From contig OY986437.1 in the NCBI GenBank assembly GCA_963920525.1, forward strand, positions 93,892,213-93,956,212: a DNA stretch of 64,000 nt, read 5' to 3'. This DNA comes from Dichetophora obliterata (taxonomy: Eukaryota > Arthropoda > Insecta > Diptera > Sciomyzidae). Position numbers and translations under genes: made by a program. Every line of letters begins with the position of its first letter. Position 1 is the stretch's first letter. Below, in pieces: positions 11,768 through 24,219 of the stretch. The notes under the pieces are model-generated. The model worked only from the letters and a program-made list of their open reading frames with translations. It searched no databases and was not told where the DNA came from.

Positions 11768-12554
11768 TCTATTTATATAAAAGAGAATGCCGTCCGTGTG
11801 TGCACTTATAACTTGAGAACTGCTCATTCGATTTTCATGCTTTTGGGCTTGATGGATTCATATTAGCCCAACAAGGGATGCTATTGAAGAAAAAAGTGGT
11901 GGTGGCATCTCCCATTCAACCCAAATTTGCGACATCGAATAGCTTTGAAGTTATAAGCCCCGAATTCTCGACCACAATTTACACGTGCCGTTTAACTGAT
12001 AACATTTTATGGGTGTTCGACAAGGGGCCGTGTCACCTCCTATACAATCAAAATTTGCGGTAACGAATAGCTTGGTGACGGCCGTACAGAAATATATTCA
12101 ATTGAAATCATTCTATCTGAGTTGGAAAAGTCCGACCAAAGACTTCAAAGTTGGTACATGGGCAGTCAGTAGCCCCCTTGGCATGTGCCAGGTTGACTGA
12201 TTGTGTTGGCCCTTCGGAGAGATCGTGGTGGCTGTGTGTTTATCACCCATATCGCGGGTAGAGCTATCTAGCTCGCTGCAGGTTTGCATTCTCAAACCGG
12301 GTGCCGTACCCCAGAGTACGGAAGAGGTTTTAGATAGGCCTCCACCCCTACCAAGGGTTGTGACATGTCATCACAGCATGAAACTATTTTGGTACCTTTG
12401 AATTCTCAGAGGGGCTTTAACCGATGCAATATTTCGGCCCGTGCTTCACGGTTTCTTAGCTTACGGACCACGCACTGTACTAAGTAAGCTTCGGTCGACG
12501 CTAAAAAAGGTGTTGGACAAGGGGCGTGGCAGCAACAATTCGGATATCAGCTAG
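11768..12554 (+). mobile_element. Helitron-like non-autonomous element
   Basis: Starts TCTATTTATATAAAAGAG after an A and ends GATATCAGCTAG before a T, matching the TC...CTAG ends and A/T insertion site of Helitrons. The interior has copies of the GGGGCCGTGTCACCTCC...CAAATTTGCG...GAATAGCTT unit that fills the larger element at 50999-53718. A GC-richer segment at about 12110-12520 does not fit this repeat and may be a nested insertion of unknown type. No coding region. Confidence 0.55.
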
Positions 12555-12744
12555 TACCTATAGAGAGAAATTCACACTTTGAATTTTAACTTCGACGCGT
12601 AAATTGTACTAGAACAACAGAAAATTTCGTTGCTTTCTTCTCTGTTATTACAATGAATAACCTAAACGGAAGATTTTGCAGTCTTTTTTGGTTTTCAAAG
12701 AAAAAATATTTATTTTTTATCAAAAAATAAACAATTCTTCCTAT

Positions 12745-13072
12745 CTAAGAACGCTCGCCAGCCATTTCTGTCCTTTGCTTGCTGGCGCCAGTTGAAAGTT
12801 TCAGCTTCGTCAGGTTGCCCTCTACTTGGTCTTTCCAACGAAGATGCGGTCGTCCTCTTCTGCGTTTACAGACACTGGGTAGCGAATCGAATATTTTCTT
12901 CACTGGAGCACCGTTTTTTATGCGCTGAACATGAACTAATCAGCGAAGCCACTCGATTTTAATTTTAATTTAAACATTTCATCATTCTGTGTTCAGTGTT
13001 CGGTACTCACCATCGACGCAGATTGATCCATAGATGTTGCGAAGGGTCTATCTCTCGAAGGCCCAGAAGGAA
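12745..13072 (-). pseudogene. LINE 3'-terminal ORF fragment
   Basis: The minus strand encodes GAFER, a stop, then TLRNIYGSICVDGEYRT, and further on KRRRGRPHLRWKDQVEGNLTKL. These match in order the C-terminal end of the LINE reverse-transcriptase ORF at 48646-49143. Stops, frameshifts and an AT-rich disruption near 12955-12990 break the frame. The fragment is 5'-truncated, which is typical of dead LINE copies. Confidence 0.75.
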
Positions 13073-14813
13073 ACATTTAAAATTTTTTGTCAGTCCTTTA
13101 AGGGTTTTGGTGTGTGCGGAATACAATGATATTGGTAGTTTTTGTGTTATCCTTCAAAAATTGTAATCGCTTAGTTATAATATACTGGTTTAAATTATTT
13201 TTTTGTGTGTTTGAAGCCATCTCAAAATCAGACCATGGAAAGATTTTTTTTAATTTAAACTCCCTTTATCATATTGATCACACGGAGAGAAAAAAATCAA
13301 GCATTTTAAAGCACATTTAAAGAATTATTTTTTTGTTCTTCTCTATTACATCATTGTAATTACGGCTTCTAGTCCCGAGATCGCTGGATCTCCGGGATCC
13401 CAGGAGGAACCCAGCACTGATGAGATGAACATATTTAAAAGACGATATATTATAGGATGTAAGTTCCTCTTCTAATTTCTTAGTATTAAAATCTGTACTT
13501 CCTAACATTTCATCAGTAGAGCACAAAAATAGAGTTAATAAAAACTAGCATAACCTGAGTTTTTATCTAACACTTATTTTATCTTTCTATATACCCTTTC
13601 GTCAGTTTCGCCAAGAGCAGAGCTACTCCTATTTCGAGAGGTAATGTTTATGATTGAAGGGACTCTATTGTTAAAGGAATTAGTACGAAAAAAACGAATA
13701 AAAAATTCTTTTAGGATAACACTAAAATGACCTAAAAACCGAAAAATGCTCTAAATATTAAAAATGTCCAAAAAATGAAAATAAAATAACTTAAAAATTA
13801 CCCAAAAATGCCCAAAATCTAGTAAAAATTACCTGAAAACTAAAAGCGATAAAAAACGATGAAAAATGACGAGAAGATGAGCTAAAAACTTTTCATATTT
13901 GGAATTAAGGAAACATAAATGGACGTTCTAAATAACCTGGTAATGACTTAGAAGCAGCAGAAAAAAATAACATGTCATCGAAATCCTAGACCTGGTTATA
14001 AGCATTGATGAATTGCAAGAAGTTAATGGTAAATGGCGCGAATGACTTCAAAGTAATTTTAGTAATTTCAATAACAGTATTGTTAAATAAAATCTAGTTT
14101 TTTTCAGGAATATATATTGTTAAAATAAAAATCAATGTTAATGACACAGTTTCGATAGTATCGTAAGTAAAGACGTAGAATTCCTTTTTATACAGTAATA
14201 GAGAAAAATTCTGGTTTCTTTAATCTATATTTTTCAAAACTATTTCAAAGTATTTATCTTCTAAATAAAAATTATTCAAAAACAAATTTGTTGATGTTGT
14301 TGCGTTCTTAAAACTTACTTCATCTAAAAAGATCACAATTAAATTCATGTACAAATTTATTTTGTTTAGAAAAAGTTTTCGTTTCATATTTTGAGTGATG
14401 AGTTTGTTTTTCTTGTTAATTTTTTATGTTGGATAAAACTAAATGTAATTCTATAGTTAAGATCATATAAATATATATATGTATATTTAAAAAGAGATTT
14501 AAAATTAAAATTTTAGTTAAAAATATATATTTTTAACATGATAAAAATAGAATGCATAATATAAATCATTCAATTTTGTTATGGTATTTCAAAAATAAAT
14601 ATAGTTTTCAAAGCACAACGCATGCTTTGTAACGCATGCGCAAACCTGCGTAGTAGTAACACATACTGGCTCTGTAGCAAGTATTCTGCATTCTCTATTG
14701 TATTTATCTTGCTAAAAATAAACCAAACCAATAACAAAGGACAAAAACGAAAGCAACTATGTATATGTATAATTTATATTTATATATGTACATTTTACAT
14801 ACATATCAAGTCT
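13073..14813. other. AT-rich stretch without a supported gene
   Basis: No family motif, terminal repeats or convincing splice signals. Around 13720-13880 there is a purine-rich run of AAAAATGxCCxAAAA-type repeats with no long frame. Confidence 0.4.
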
Positions 14814-15397
14814 GTTCCCGTACTCGATTCAAGCAGCTTTGAAGTTGCTTTTTTTCTTTATTAAAAATAAAGCTCTTCTGATTCTTTTAATTTACCTGAG
14901 AAACTTTTTGCACAATTAATTCTAATACATTTATAAAAAATCAGATTTTTGTATAGAATGTTAACATTGGCCAGGAGATAGTGCTGATTTTGATTGTGAT
15001 GAAGTAGAAATATCTTCTATAATTAATTAAAAACATTGAATAATTTTGGTATCCATTCTTCCTGTCTGTTTTAATAATTTTTTTTAGAAACAAAATAGAT
15101 AACTTTTTTCTGTGTAAAATAAAATAATATATTATTTCTTAGTGATTTTTATTAAAAATTATGTGTTTTGTTTTTCAACTTGCTGCTCTTTGCCTTAAAA
15201 TTGTTGGCAACACTGGACTTTTAGGTATGTTTCCGTACTCGATTGAAGTAATTGTAATAGAATAGAGAGTGACATTAGGTCTGTTCCCGTACTAACTTCA
15301 ATTAATTGTAATACATTAGAGAGTATCATTTTGCATGTTTTCCTCTCTCTCGAGCTTTAAAATAAAGCTTTCAAGCTACTTGAATCGAGTACGGGGA
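14814..15397. mobile_element. MITE-like element with CCCGTACTCGATTCAAG ends
   Basis: CCCGTACTCGATTCAAG followed by AGCTTTGAAG at 14817 is mirrored by the complement at 15370-15394, giving a terminal inverted repeat of about 28 bp with few mismatches. Further copies of the motif occur in the same orientation at about 15230 and 15280 and in reverse at 15457-15472, so two or more elements may be nested. A 15-bp AATAAAGCT motif also recurs near both ends. Confidence 0.55.
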
Positions 15398-15489
15398 TTC
15401 TTCTCACTTGAGCATAAAAAATTTGTAAAATAACGCTTTTAAAGAACTTCAAGTTACTTGAATCGAGTACGAAAAATATACCTATTAAT

Positions 15490-15511
15490 AACAACAACAA
15501 CAACAACAACA
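15490..15511 (+). repeat. ACA trinucleotide microsatellite
   Basis: About seven ACA units, followed by an interrupted CAACAACAAAC tail to about 15532. It gives rise to poly-Leu/poly-Thr frames on both strands that are not genes. Confidence 0.9.
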
Positions 15512-16780
15512 AAAGCAGCACAACAACAAACGACACGATTGCGAACCAAACTAATAACCACAACAAAAACAATTAAAACATCATATCAGATACTTAAGCA
15601 GCTTGTGTTATTTTCTGAATTATTTCTTTTTAGATTTTGCTGTTTTGTGACTATATTAAAGAAGTGACAAAATCCAAAGTTAGATATTAATTTTATTCGT
15701 ACTCTAATATTTAAGCATATATTCTTTCATTGTACGATGAATATTAAAGGCTGTAGGTCTACCCCAAATTTTCAACTAAAATCCCTCAATGTGCTTGAAA
15801 AAATTTGTGAAAATGACCACCATACAAACCGCGCTGTAAGACGTAATTCTACTTTAAAATTGGCCAAGTTATTTCATATTGAAAATATTTTTTTTTTCTG
15901 AACTTTTCGTTCCTGTTCATGAGAACTGTATATTTTAAATTATTTTTTAAAAAATGTTCACATTTTTTAGTTGCTGTTTTCTTTATTTGAGTAGACATCA
16001 TACAAATTATGATTAATTATGTTGATTTTTTATGATTTAAATACAAATTCTAAATGTTTGATAGCTTAAATAATACTTCATTTTAAATACAAATTCTAGT
16101 TGTTTGACAGTTTAAAATCGTTAATTAAGCTTTCTATTGAATCTTTCCAAAAAAAGACTTTAATTATGATTCATTTTATGACAAAATGACGACGGCAAAG
16201 CTTTACGAAAAAATTAAGTATAGCGGTCATTTGGAAGGGCTCGTATTCGTCCTTGCAAGGCTATACAAGCCTTAGAAATGTTCAACTATTTTCTTACTTG
16301 ATTTACTTATTTAAGCCATTAAAAAGTAAAATTACATTCTGAAATATTACGAACATAAAAACACAAAAGCATCAAATGAATAAATCACAAAAACATTTAG
16401 TTTAAACAAATTCAAATGAGCGGCGAATTCGTTAGTCTTCTTTGATTTGATCTTGCGATTTATCTCAGCTTGCATTTGCCGACAATATAAAGTTTTACTT
16501 CTTCTTTTCCGTAAGGGTGCAAGATTTTCGAAATTAATGAAGGCTACTCACATGTTGAAAAGAAATGTCTTTTATTAATTTAAAATTTTCAATTTATTAT
16601 TTTGAAATAATCACTATTAACATAAAACATGTATTTTCTATGGTATTCACATGCATTTTATCATACTGGAAAGATATTGAGCTCTTCTTGCCATTGTTAT
16701 ATCGTTTAGTATGGTTTCTAAACATTTTTTCGATTTTTTCATTAAAATTTTATGTTTTTCAAAGGCCAGAAGGTTCCTTA

Positions 16781-17032
16781 TGCCCTCGTTAGGCTAGGCA
16801 AAATGTTTGTTATTTAATTTTGTTCATTTTGTTCTCTGATCAATTTTTCGTATCGTGGTTATGCTACGTTTGTTAAAAAATATAAAAATCCGTTATAAAA
16901 TAAAAATATTTGGCATGTTTGGCATGAGAGCGAAGAAATGAGCAAGAGAAAAAATTAATTTCTTATTTTATTCGTAAAACACTAACAACAAAATCAAGTC
17001 ACCAAACATGTTTGCCTAGCATAACAAGGGCA
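16781..17032. mobile_element. 252-bp MITE
   Basis: Ends are TGCCCTCGTTAGGCTAGGCA and, read inwards from the right, TGCCCTTGTTATGCTAGGCA, extending about 30 bp in total with few mismatches. The interior is AT-rich and non-coding. No clear target duplication was found. Confidence 0.65.
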
Positions 17033-17169
17033 TTTGAGCAAGAGTTTTCAAAAATCCTGAATTTCTTACTGGAGTTACTTCTGGTGGACACTTAACTGAA
17101 AAATTGTTGCCAGAGTTTGATTTTGCGTACCTAGAACCTCATATATTTCAAGATATGTCAAAATCGAAC

Positions 17170-17632
17170 AGTAATTGTGGCAGTTAAGCTGCAAAAAGCC
17201 GGTGAAATCTTTTAATTTTTTCACTTTTTTGGTCATAACTTCGTTTGAAGCAATTGGTATTCATATGTTTTTAAAAGTCCACTACTTGCATCATCACTTG
17301 GTCTACTTTAGTCGTCAGCTTCCAACGGAATCAGATGAGCAAGGCGAAATATTTCACCAAACTGCGTTGCCATTGGAATTGAGGTAATAACATCTCTTTG
17401 TACCTATATATTTAAATATTTATCAATTTTATAATAACGGGCTGGCTTAAATTCAAATATCGAGGGAAATGATCCCCTGACGCTATTATGGCTGAAATAT
17501 ACTGGCGCACGAAAAACTTGTTTCGAGTTGCTGAAGTTGCGCACATGGAAGTGGATGGTGAAGAAGAAGACTCCCAGAGTGACATTGAAGTTTATTAAGA
17601 CTCTGATGATGATTTTTCGAGCAGTGAAGACT
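17170..17632 (+). pseudogene. Relic of a recurrent insect repeat-encoded protein
   Basis: The plus strand encodes FLKVHYLHHHLVYFSRQLP then ESDEQGEIFHQTALPLELR (to about 17385). After some 50 bp of AT-rich sequence it continues KYRGK, a TGA, SPDAIMAEIYW, and ends in an acidic tail (GEEEDSQSDIEVY, stop, DSDDDFSSSEDL). From memory, the order SLKIHFLHSHL...EEQGERFHQD...RYQGKW...MADYCW recurs in many uncharacterised, probably transposon-derived proteins of arthropods. I cannot name the family. Stops and the inserted segment show that it is dead. Confidence 0.5.
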
Positions 17633-18689
17633 TGTAAGATTTGCTGCTTAATGTGAATGATGCCAAAAATTACACGAATAAAAGTTATTTTTTCGTAAAT
17701 GTTTCCAACTATAAAAAGTGTTTGTTTTATTTTTATGGAAATATAGAATATCGAGGTAGGTAAGCTAAGCAACGGCTCCAAAACACATCTATTATCATTA
17801 ATGTATATTTTAGAAAAAAATAGTCTTTTTGAGCTTTTTAAGTAATGTAGACGCATTCAAACCATATAGGTAAGTTCACAATAATTATTCACAATGCTTC
17901 TGGCTACAAATAAGCCTAATTTAAAAAGTTGGAAATTATCTAAGTTTACGAGTTATGGTCGAAAAACTGCGAAAATAACCCTAAAAACCGGTATTTTTTA
18001 ATAAAAAATTATCTTTTTAAGCTTATTAAGTGGTGTAGACACGTTCAGATCACTTTATCATATCAACAAGAGTTGTTGAGTTTTTTTTCCCTTCAAGTTC
18101 TGACTAAAAATGTGAAAGAATAAAAAAAAATTCTCAATTTTTAAAAAAAAAGGTTGAAACAAATAATTTAGTGAATTTGTTGTTAAGACTTATTTATTAG
18201 ACTGTAAGCTATAACTTTTCCAAAGACAGTTAACTGATGCCTCTAAATCTGACTGAGCTATTGAACAAAATCTAAATATACTTTTTTTTTGTCAAAATCA
18301 CTAAGACCCACTATGTATAATGGGCCATAAAAATAAAACATTCGCCAAACTCACGAAACCCAGCTAGGGTTTTACGCACCTTTGATCAAAGTATCGAATC
18401 TTTATAGCAGGATCCTGTTCTTTTGTTGACAGTTGCACAGTGAAATTAGAATTGTACATACATTAAGATCTTTTATAGTAGAGTAAAATCAATTTAGTGG
18501 ATAGTTACTTAAAAAACTTACATTTATCCTAAAATTATATAAATAAACTTTTAAATAAAAATATTAAAATATATATAAAATATGAATTCGCTGTTATTTT
18601 GTAATGAAGCTAAACAATTTTGTTTAAAAGGAGAAAGGAAACAATAGTTTTTAAGCAAAGAAAAAACTTAATTGATAATAGAAAAAAAA

Positions 18690-19460
18690 ATAGAATAGAA
18701 AATGAATTTAAAACCAAGATTCAAAAGATGAAAAGTATCCAAAGATTGTCTGTTCAAAGCTGGTTCTAATATGTATTTGTGTCAAATAGTTGGCTAATGA
18801 AATCCAAAGTCTTATGGTGCTAACAAAAAGGAATGAGCTACTCTTGAGGAAGCAGTGTCTTGGAACAATAAAGTTTGTCGAACGATTAGATTGGAAAAAC
18901 TTTAATTTTTCATAAAGATATTGTTGGGGTGTATCCTTGAAAGCACGCTTTGTACTTCCTTAGGTTCTTTGTGTGTCCTATTTCTTGTATGTGTCTTGTA
19001 GGGTATTTCGTATGTCGGGGAGTGGACATACCGAACATATTTCACATGGTTTGTAAGGAGTGTGGTTTTTAGTGTGCCTAATCAGGTAGTGAGAATTGTG
19101 TTATTGTGGCAGATTGCTTTCTGCCAGCGACGTAAGCAGCCTTTCGATTGCCGTAAGGTTTGGTATGAGTGTGTGTTTACTGATATCATGGATTCACCTC
19201 GCTACGCATACTTACTTGTTTTCCATACACTGTTGCAGCTCTCAGATCCGTAGTAAAGCTTCTCGCTGAATAATTAAAAGAGACACGATTCGTTCTATTT
19301 CAGTTAAGCTAAGACTTAATTTAGACTTCATCAGACTCCGCCTGACTGACTCAGACCGAATCCGTGGTGTAGTGACTTTTTATTACAGCAGAGGCCAGAT
19401 ATTTATATCATATCTGGTCTCGCTTCTTCTCCTTATTTTCTCACACATATTTTCTTATGT
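18690..19460. other. Less AT-rich region of unknown identity
   Basis: Base composition and sequence complexity rise here without a recognisable protein on either strand. CCAGATAT and ATATCTGG flank TTATATC (about 19402-19424), giving a small perfect hairpin. The region could be an old LTR or part of a retroelement, but no terminal repeats were found. Confidence 0.25.
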
Positions 19461-19668
19461 ATATCTTAATTACAAAAATGCTCATCTAGAATTTCTTCAA
19501 TTCTTAAACTTAATATATATACAACCTTAAAATAACATTCATAACCTAAGAATATTAACAGCATTAGAATAAAATTCTTAACGTAGGCAATTATTTGTTA
19601 TTGTTTTAACTAATGTACATAAATAACTACTGCAAAATTACCCCCGCCCCCCCCCCCCCCTCCATTTA

Positions 19669-20091
19669 GGTGATCTTTTGAATGCCGAGAAGAGACTAGC
19701 AAGAATTTCAAATGAAGAAGTTGTGATAGCGGCATCGACATCTAATAATCAAGAATCCGATAACAGTGACTTATTATGTTTTTTGGATGATGTGGTTACA
19801 ACAAACATGGACTCTACAACTGATGAAATTGAAGGGGTGCACACTCAGCTGCGCCTTTATCTGGTGCGCCCAGCTGTTGATATAAAATTTAATAAATATA
19901 CGCTTGTTGTCTGCTTAAAACTGAATTTCCTTTTGTTTGGGCCGTTGCAAAAAACTATTTATCAATTATCCAAAAGGTTATTTTCTCATACTGGTCTCAT
20001 AGCGAACCAATTGCGAAACAGGCTTTCGCCAGAACATCATAACATGTTGGTTATTCTACGTTCAGTTGGTAAAGACATGCGGTTCCTTTAA
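19669..20091 (+). pseudogene. hAT transposase C-terminal (dimerisation) fragment
   Basis: The frame reads NRLSPEHHNMLVILRSV near its end, preceded by RLFSHTGLIANQLR, which corresponds to the hAT motif SERxFSxAGxIxxxxRxRLSPExxxxLLxL. Upstream, EFPFVWAVAKNYLSI in another frame matches the FPxLAxxAKKYLxI segment that should precede it, and HTQLRLYL resembles the usual ELxxYL. The PATSVxSE stretch between them is replaced by a short out-of-frame sequence. A small deletion plus frameshift explains this. A C-rich run (19641-19660) lies just upstream. Confidence 0.7.
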
Positions 20092-20152
20092 TTGTGCATT
20101 CACTTGTGCACAAATATATCGAGCCCTAACCACCGAATTAACTAACGTAAGA

Positions 20153-20208
20153 GCCACTTTTTCGAAATTAATTTTTAAACGCCACTTTTTCGAAATTAAT
20201 TTTTAAAC
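20153..20208 (+). repeat. Perfect 28-bp tandem duplication
   Basis: The unit beginning GCCACTTTTTCGAAATTA is present twice without mismatch (20153-20180 and 20181-20208). The lack of divergence suggests a recent duplication. Confidence 0.9.
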
Positions 20209-20368
20209 GATAGTACGACAACAAAGTCGTCAACTTAAAAAATTTCACATCTCTACGTTAAATTGTTCTAAAATTATATCGTTATAAAGAAAAAAAAAAC
20301 AAACCAAGGAAAATGCTTCTCTTGTAAAATTTGGTTCATAACGCTCACGTTAATTCGGCGTTTAGGGC

Positions 20369-20602
20369 ATGATATTCAATCCAATTATGAATAATTTTTC
20401 CTGCGGAAACGGAAAAGGGAGTTTTAATTTTTAAGATAGCAGTTAGAAACATCACTTTTTTTTACTTTCATAAATATTGACGTTTGATGAAGAAATTTGC
20501 ATTAAAAATTTCTGACATGTTCTTAAACTTTATCGTGAAAATTAACTCTCCCTTTTCCGATTACCCGGGAAAAATTATTCATATGAAGTCTGATTATCTA
20601 CA
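20369..20602. mobile_element. Small foldback element
   Basis: Left arm TATGAATAATTTTTCCTGCG...GGAAAAGGGAG is mirrored on the right (CTCCCTTTTCC...GGAAAAATTATTCATA), with arms of about 60 bp and several mismatches around a 110-bp AT-rich centre. Confidence 0.6.
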
Positions 20603-23231
20603 CTGAACCAAAACGTTACACATTAATTGTGGATTTGTACTTGTTCAGGGTGAATCGCATTCATGTATTTTGTTCCAGTAACCGATTACATGAGTCATAT
20701 GAACTATTCAGGAAACCAATGTACAAAATACACATACATAATAACGAATGCAAAATTAGTTCATAAGCCTAGTATACAAAGTTCACAAGTTTTTTCTACA
20801 ATATACACGAATCAAGTAAAAATTTCATAGTTGTCATGAACAAATACAAAGGAACATGAATGAATCATGAATTTATTGAAGAATATTCATGGTACCGTAT
20901 AAAAATGCTTGTGCAGCAAGAATATTTCAAGAGATATATGGAAGCAATTCATGAATCGCATGTACAAATACAAGATCAGCATGAATGATTCATGACTTTA
21001 GTGAACAAATTTCATAAGATCCATGTACACATGCCATTCATGTACAAATATTTCAGTAAATAACTACCAATGACTCATGAAAACCATGTTTTTTGAAATA
21101 TTCAATTTTGAAATAGTTTTAAATTTGAGATCTTTTATTTATTGCAAAAGTATATACATTATTTCTTAAATTACATTCGATTTGAAATAAGAATATTTAA
21201 CAAGAATTGCTAGGTAATATTGTGAAATGCAAAACTGTTTTCTATCTTATTGAAATTCTGCCTTTCTTATCTGCAGTTTCGCTTTTTATAATCTCTGTTG
21301 TTGAATAAATACATCCATGCACGCACCATAGCGTTTTGAAAATACATAATACAAGTTAACATGCTCCAGCCAACCTAATTTGCGACACGTCAGTACTTTC
21401 AGCCAGCCACGCGCATGCAGGTGAAATACGATCCTCGAAGTCACGGTCACCTCAGCGTGAGAACGTCGCTGAAGCGACGTCGGCGATTAAACTCATGGGA
21501 AGCGCAACGTCAGCTAAGACACATTAGCAAATAGTTTACCTAGTAATTAAAATAAGACTTGTGCGCACTTTTATTTGGACAAGCAAACCAGATGGTAACA
21601 AAGCTATAAAACTTAATTTTGGTGTTCTTATTTAATTCACAGAAAGAAGAAGGAGCCAGTGGCCGGCTCCCAACTTTAATTTTTTCGAGTGCACTGAGGT
21701 GCACTCGTTAACTTACATCTCCTAAGATAAAAATTTAAAAGAACTAATAAGACAATTACAAACGTAAACATTTTTCGAAACACACCATACCTGCTTTTAT
21801 TTCAGCGTTTAATATGGACTGAATAAGCACTTTAGAGAATGAATCTTTCAAATTTTTGTCTTTTTTTAGATATTTAAAAATTTTTAATAGCCCAGTTTCC
21901 CAGCCTACCACAAGACCTTTGTAATCATTAAAGAGGACAGAATAGAAATGTGAAAATATGAAATGGGAGAAAAACTGAGAAATTGACTCTTAAAATCTCA
22001 TCGCGAGAAAAAACGACAACTGTAGCTAAATTGTTGCTTACAACCAGATGCTCAATGAAGAAAGCAAGATCAATGCAATATAAAGCAAGACTGCAGCTGC
22101 AAAATGAATTCGAAAACTAACGGTTCTTTAGTATATTAACAGTCTCTGTGAATAATTGCATAGACTGAGTACTCATACATAACATTAATAGCATCTTTCT
22201 GTAAAACGAACGTAACGTGCATTTCACGAAGGCTTCTTTCATAAGCCGAATGTCAGCTGTTTTCGCTTGATGTAAAAATAATTTCTTAGCCCAACGAGAA
22301 CTGCTGATTCGGAAATGAACGACAAACTAGTGAAAACTTAGCTTGATGTATTAAACAAATTTGAAACGAAACGTCAAATATAGACGATGAAAATTTTCTT
22401 ATCGTTTAGAAATTTGTTAACATGGAAGTTGCTGAAAATAAATCGTTAGTATTATTTTATTAACAAATGAAAGAATTTAGAATCAATTAATTTATATTTT
22501 TTTAGCACACAAAAAACCACAAGCGAGAAATTTGGAGTTGGATTGGATCTTGGAGTTTTATCTGCTTTGCAGATTTGCCTGCCTTGCCTGCTTTGTATCC
22601 GATTCATTAAAATTGTATAAAACGATCGCGGAAAACATTATAATTATTAATTTTTACAAAACTTTTCACTATGATCAAATTTGCAGCAAAAATTAATAAT
22701 ATATGTCAAAAAAAAAAAACGAAACAAACAAAACAGCTGATGCAAAAAATGATGCTACCAATTAAATATTGCTTAGAATAAGTATAAAATATTTAAGGTT
22801 TTTGTCAGTTTTACGCAAAATGATGAACTTTTACAATCTGGTAATCATGTTTTTGACAAATACTCACGATAAGAGAATTTGAGCAACGTAAGCAACGTAA
22901 CAGTGGACGACGACGCAAGGAAAAAATACATCAAGCCAATTTTGTCCGATATCGTCGGAAAACGAACGAAGCTTAAGACGAAGGCTACGTTTTACCTAAA
23001 GATGCTATAAGTATGAGCACACTGAGATCATGTAAAGGTTCATAGAGACAGTGCTTTATACACAGACTTATGTATGAGTACACCTATCACATGAACAGAA
23101 TCATGAAGTCTGTTTTAGAGAACATGCCTTACTTGGATTTACATGGAACTTATTTAAGAGTACATATGATCAGTGAACATAAAATTCATGTTGTTTTTTT
23201 ATGAACGCATACATAATTTATATGTTCAGTG
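20601..23231. mobile_element. Candidate DNA element with CACTGAAC ends
   Basis: TA-CACTGAAC at 20599-20608 and GTTCAG-TG-TA at 23224-23233 give short inverted ends flanked by TA. Both subterminal regions (about 20640-21090 and 23030-23220) are dense in CATGAAT, CATGTACA and TCATGAAC motifs. The centre (about 21120-22990) is unrelated AT-rich DNA with a GC-richer patch near 21400-21500, so it may be a nested insertion. No transposase is seen. Confidence 0.35.
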
Positions 23232-23510
23232 TATATAAGAACTAAAATTGCAATATTTTGTTTTTTTTTATTTTATTTATTTACTGAAGTACCATGTTTT
23301 TGTTTATTTTTTAATAATAAAACACATTTTTCATATTGATTTATTTGCTTCTTAAGCTCTTAAAAACCTAAAATATTTTAAAAAAATGTTGGAAAAAGTT
23401 GAAAAGTCGACTTCTAAAGGTCCAATAAGTCGACCAGTCGACTTTTACATTTTTAACGGTTGAAAAAATCGAAGTCGACTTTTGCTGGCATTTGCACATC
23501 CCTTTGCATC

Positions 23511-23650
23511 TTCGTTGGAAAGAAAACCAAGTAAAGGACAACGTGATGAAGCTTGAAATTTCCAACTTGCGCCAACACGTAAAGCACAGAAATTGCTGAC
23601 GCACGTTTAAGATGAGGCCAAAACCGACCTTCGGTTGTAGCGAAGTCCTA
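23511..23650 (+). pseudogene. LINE 3'-terminal fragment
   Basis: Encodes LHLRWKENQVKDNVMKLEISN then RQHVKHRN and a stop, followed by GAGGCCAAAACCGACC and GGTTGTAGCGAAG. This is collinear with the last 40 codons and the 3' untranslated start of the LINE at 48646-49203. It is strongly 5'-truncated. Confidence 0.8.
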
Positions 23651-23869
23651 AGCCCCGTCTGTCTGAAGGTTAACAACGTCGTTCCTCACTCATTCGTTGC
23701 GTACTGTTTGAATGTAACGTCTAATAGATTGTTTAAATTTTGTTTCAATGCAGCATCTCATGAATAAGCTTATGTAACAACCCAGTAGGGGAAGGTATCT
23801 ATACTGAACTAATTATATAATGATTACTTCGTAATGGGAGGTAGTTCCTTGCTGAATTACAACACACAC

Positions 23870-24200
23870 ACATAAGTTATTACTTAAACATGGGCTTTTA
23901 ATAAGCGGTAATGTGTGGTGCTTACATCCTGCATTACTTATAAGTCAGACGAGAACTAATTACATCCAGTATTACCAATAAGTCAGAGTATTACTAGTTA
24001 CCACCTTCATTACCTATAAGTCAGATGTTAACTACTTACCACCTCCATTACCCATAAGTAAGAGGTCAACTACTTGCCTTCAGTATTACATATAATTCAG
24101 AGGGTAACTTATTACCCCTCGTATTACTTGTTAGTCAGAATGCAACTCATTACCACCAGTATAACTCAAAGTCAACTCAAACTTTTAACTCAAAGAGTAA
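23870..24200 (+). repeat. Degenerate ~40-bp minisatellite
   Basis: About eight imperfect units of the form TAACTACTTACCACC-TCATTACCTATAAGTCAGA run head to tail. The variants differ by substitutions and small indels. The array continues as weaker motifs upstream to about 23820. Confidence 0.8.
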
Positions 24201-24219
24201 CTACTTGGCTTTATTACTG

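Noticed and set aside
15357..15667. Poly-Leu and poly-Thr proteins on opposite strands
   Set aside because: Products of the ACA microsatellite and MITE ends, with no conserved content.
17404..17856. A 150-codon minus-strand ORF
   Set aside because: It is the antisense of the transposon relic at 17170-17632 plus AT-rich flank, and its residues follow base composition.
23820..24210. A CRISPR-like array
   Set aside because: The units are contiguous and degenerate with no unique spacers, in a clearly eukaryotic context. It is a minisatellite.
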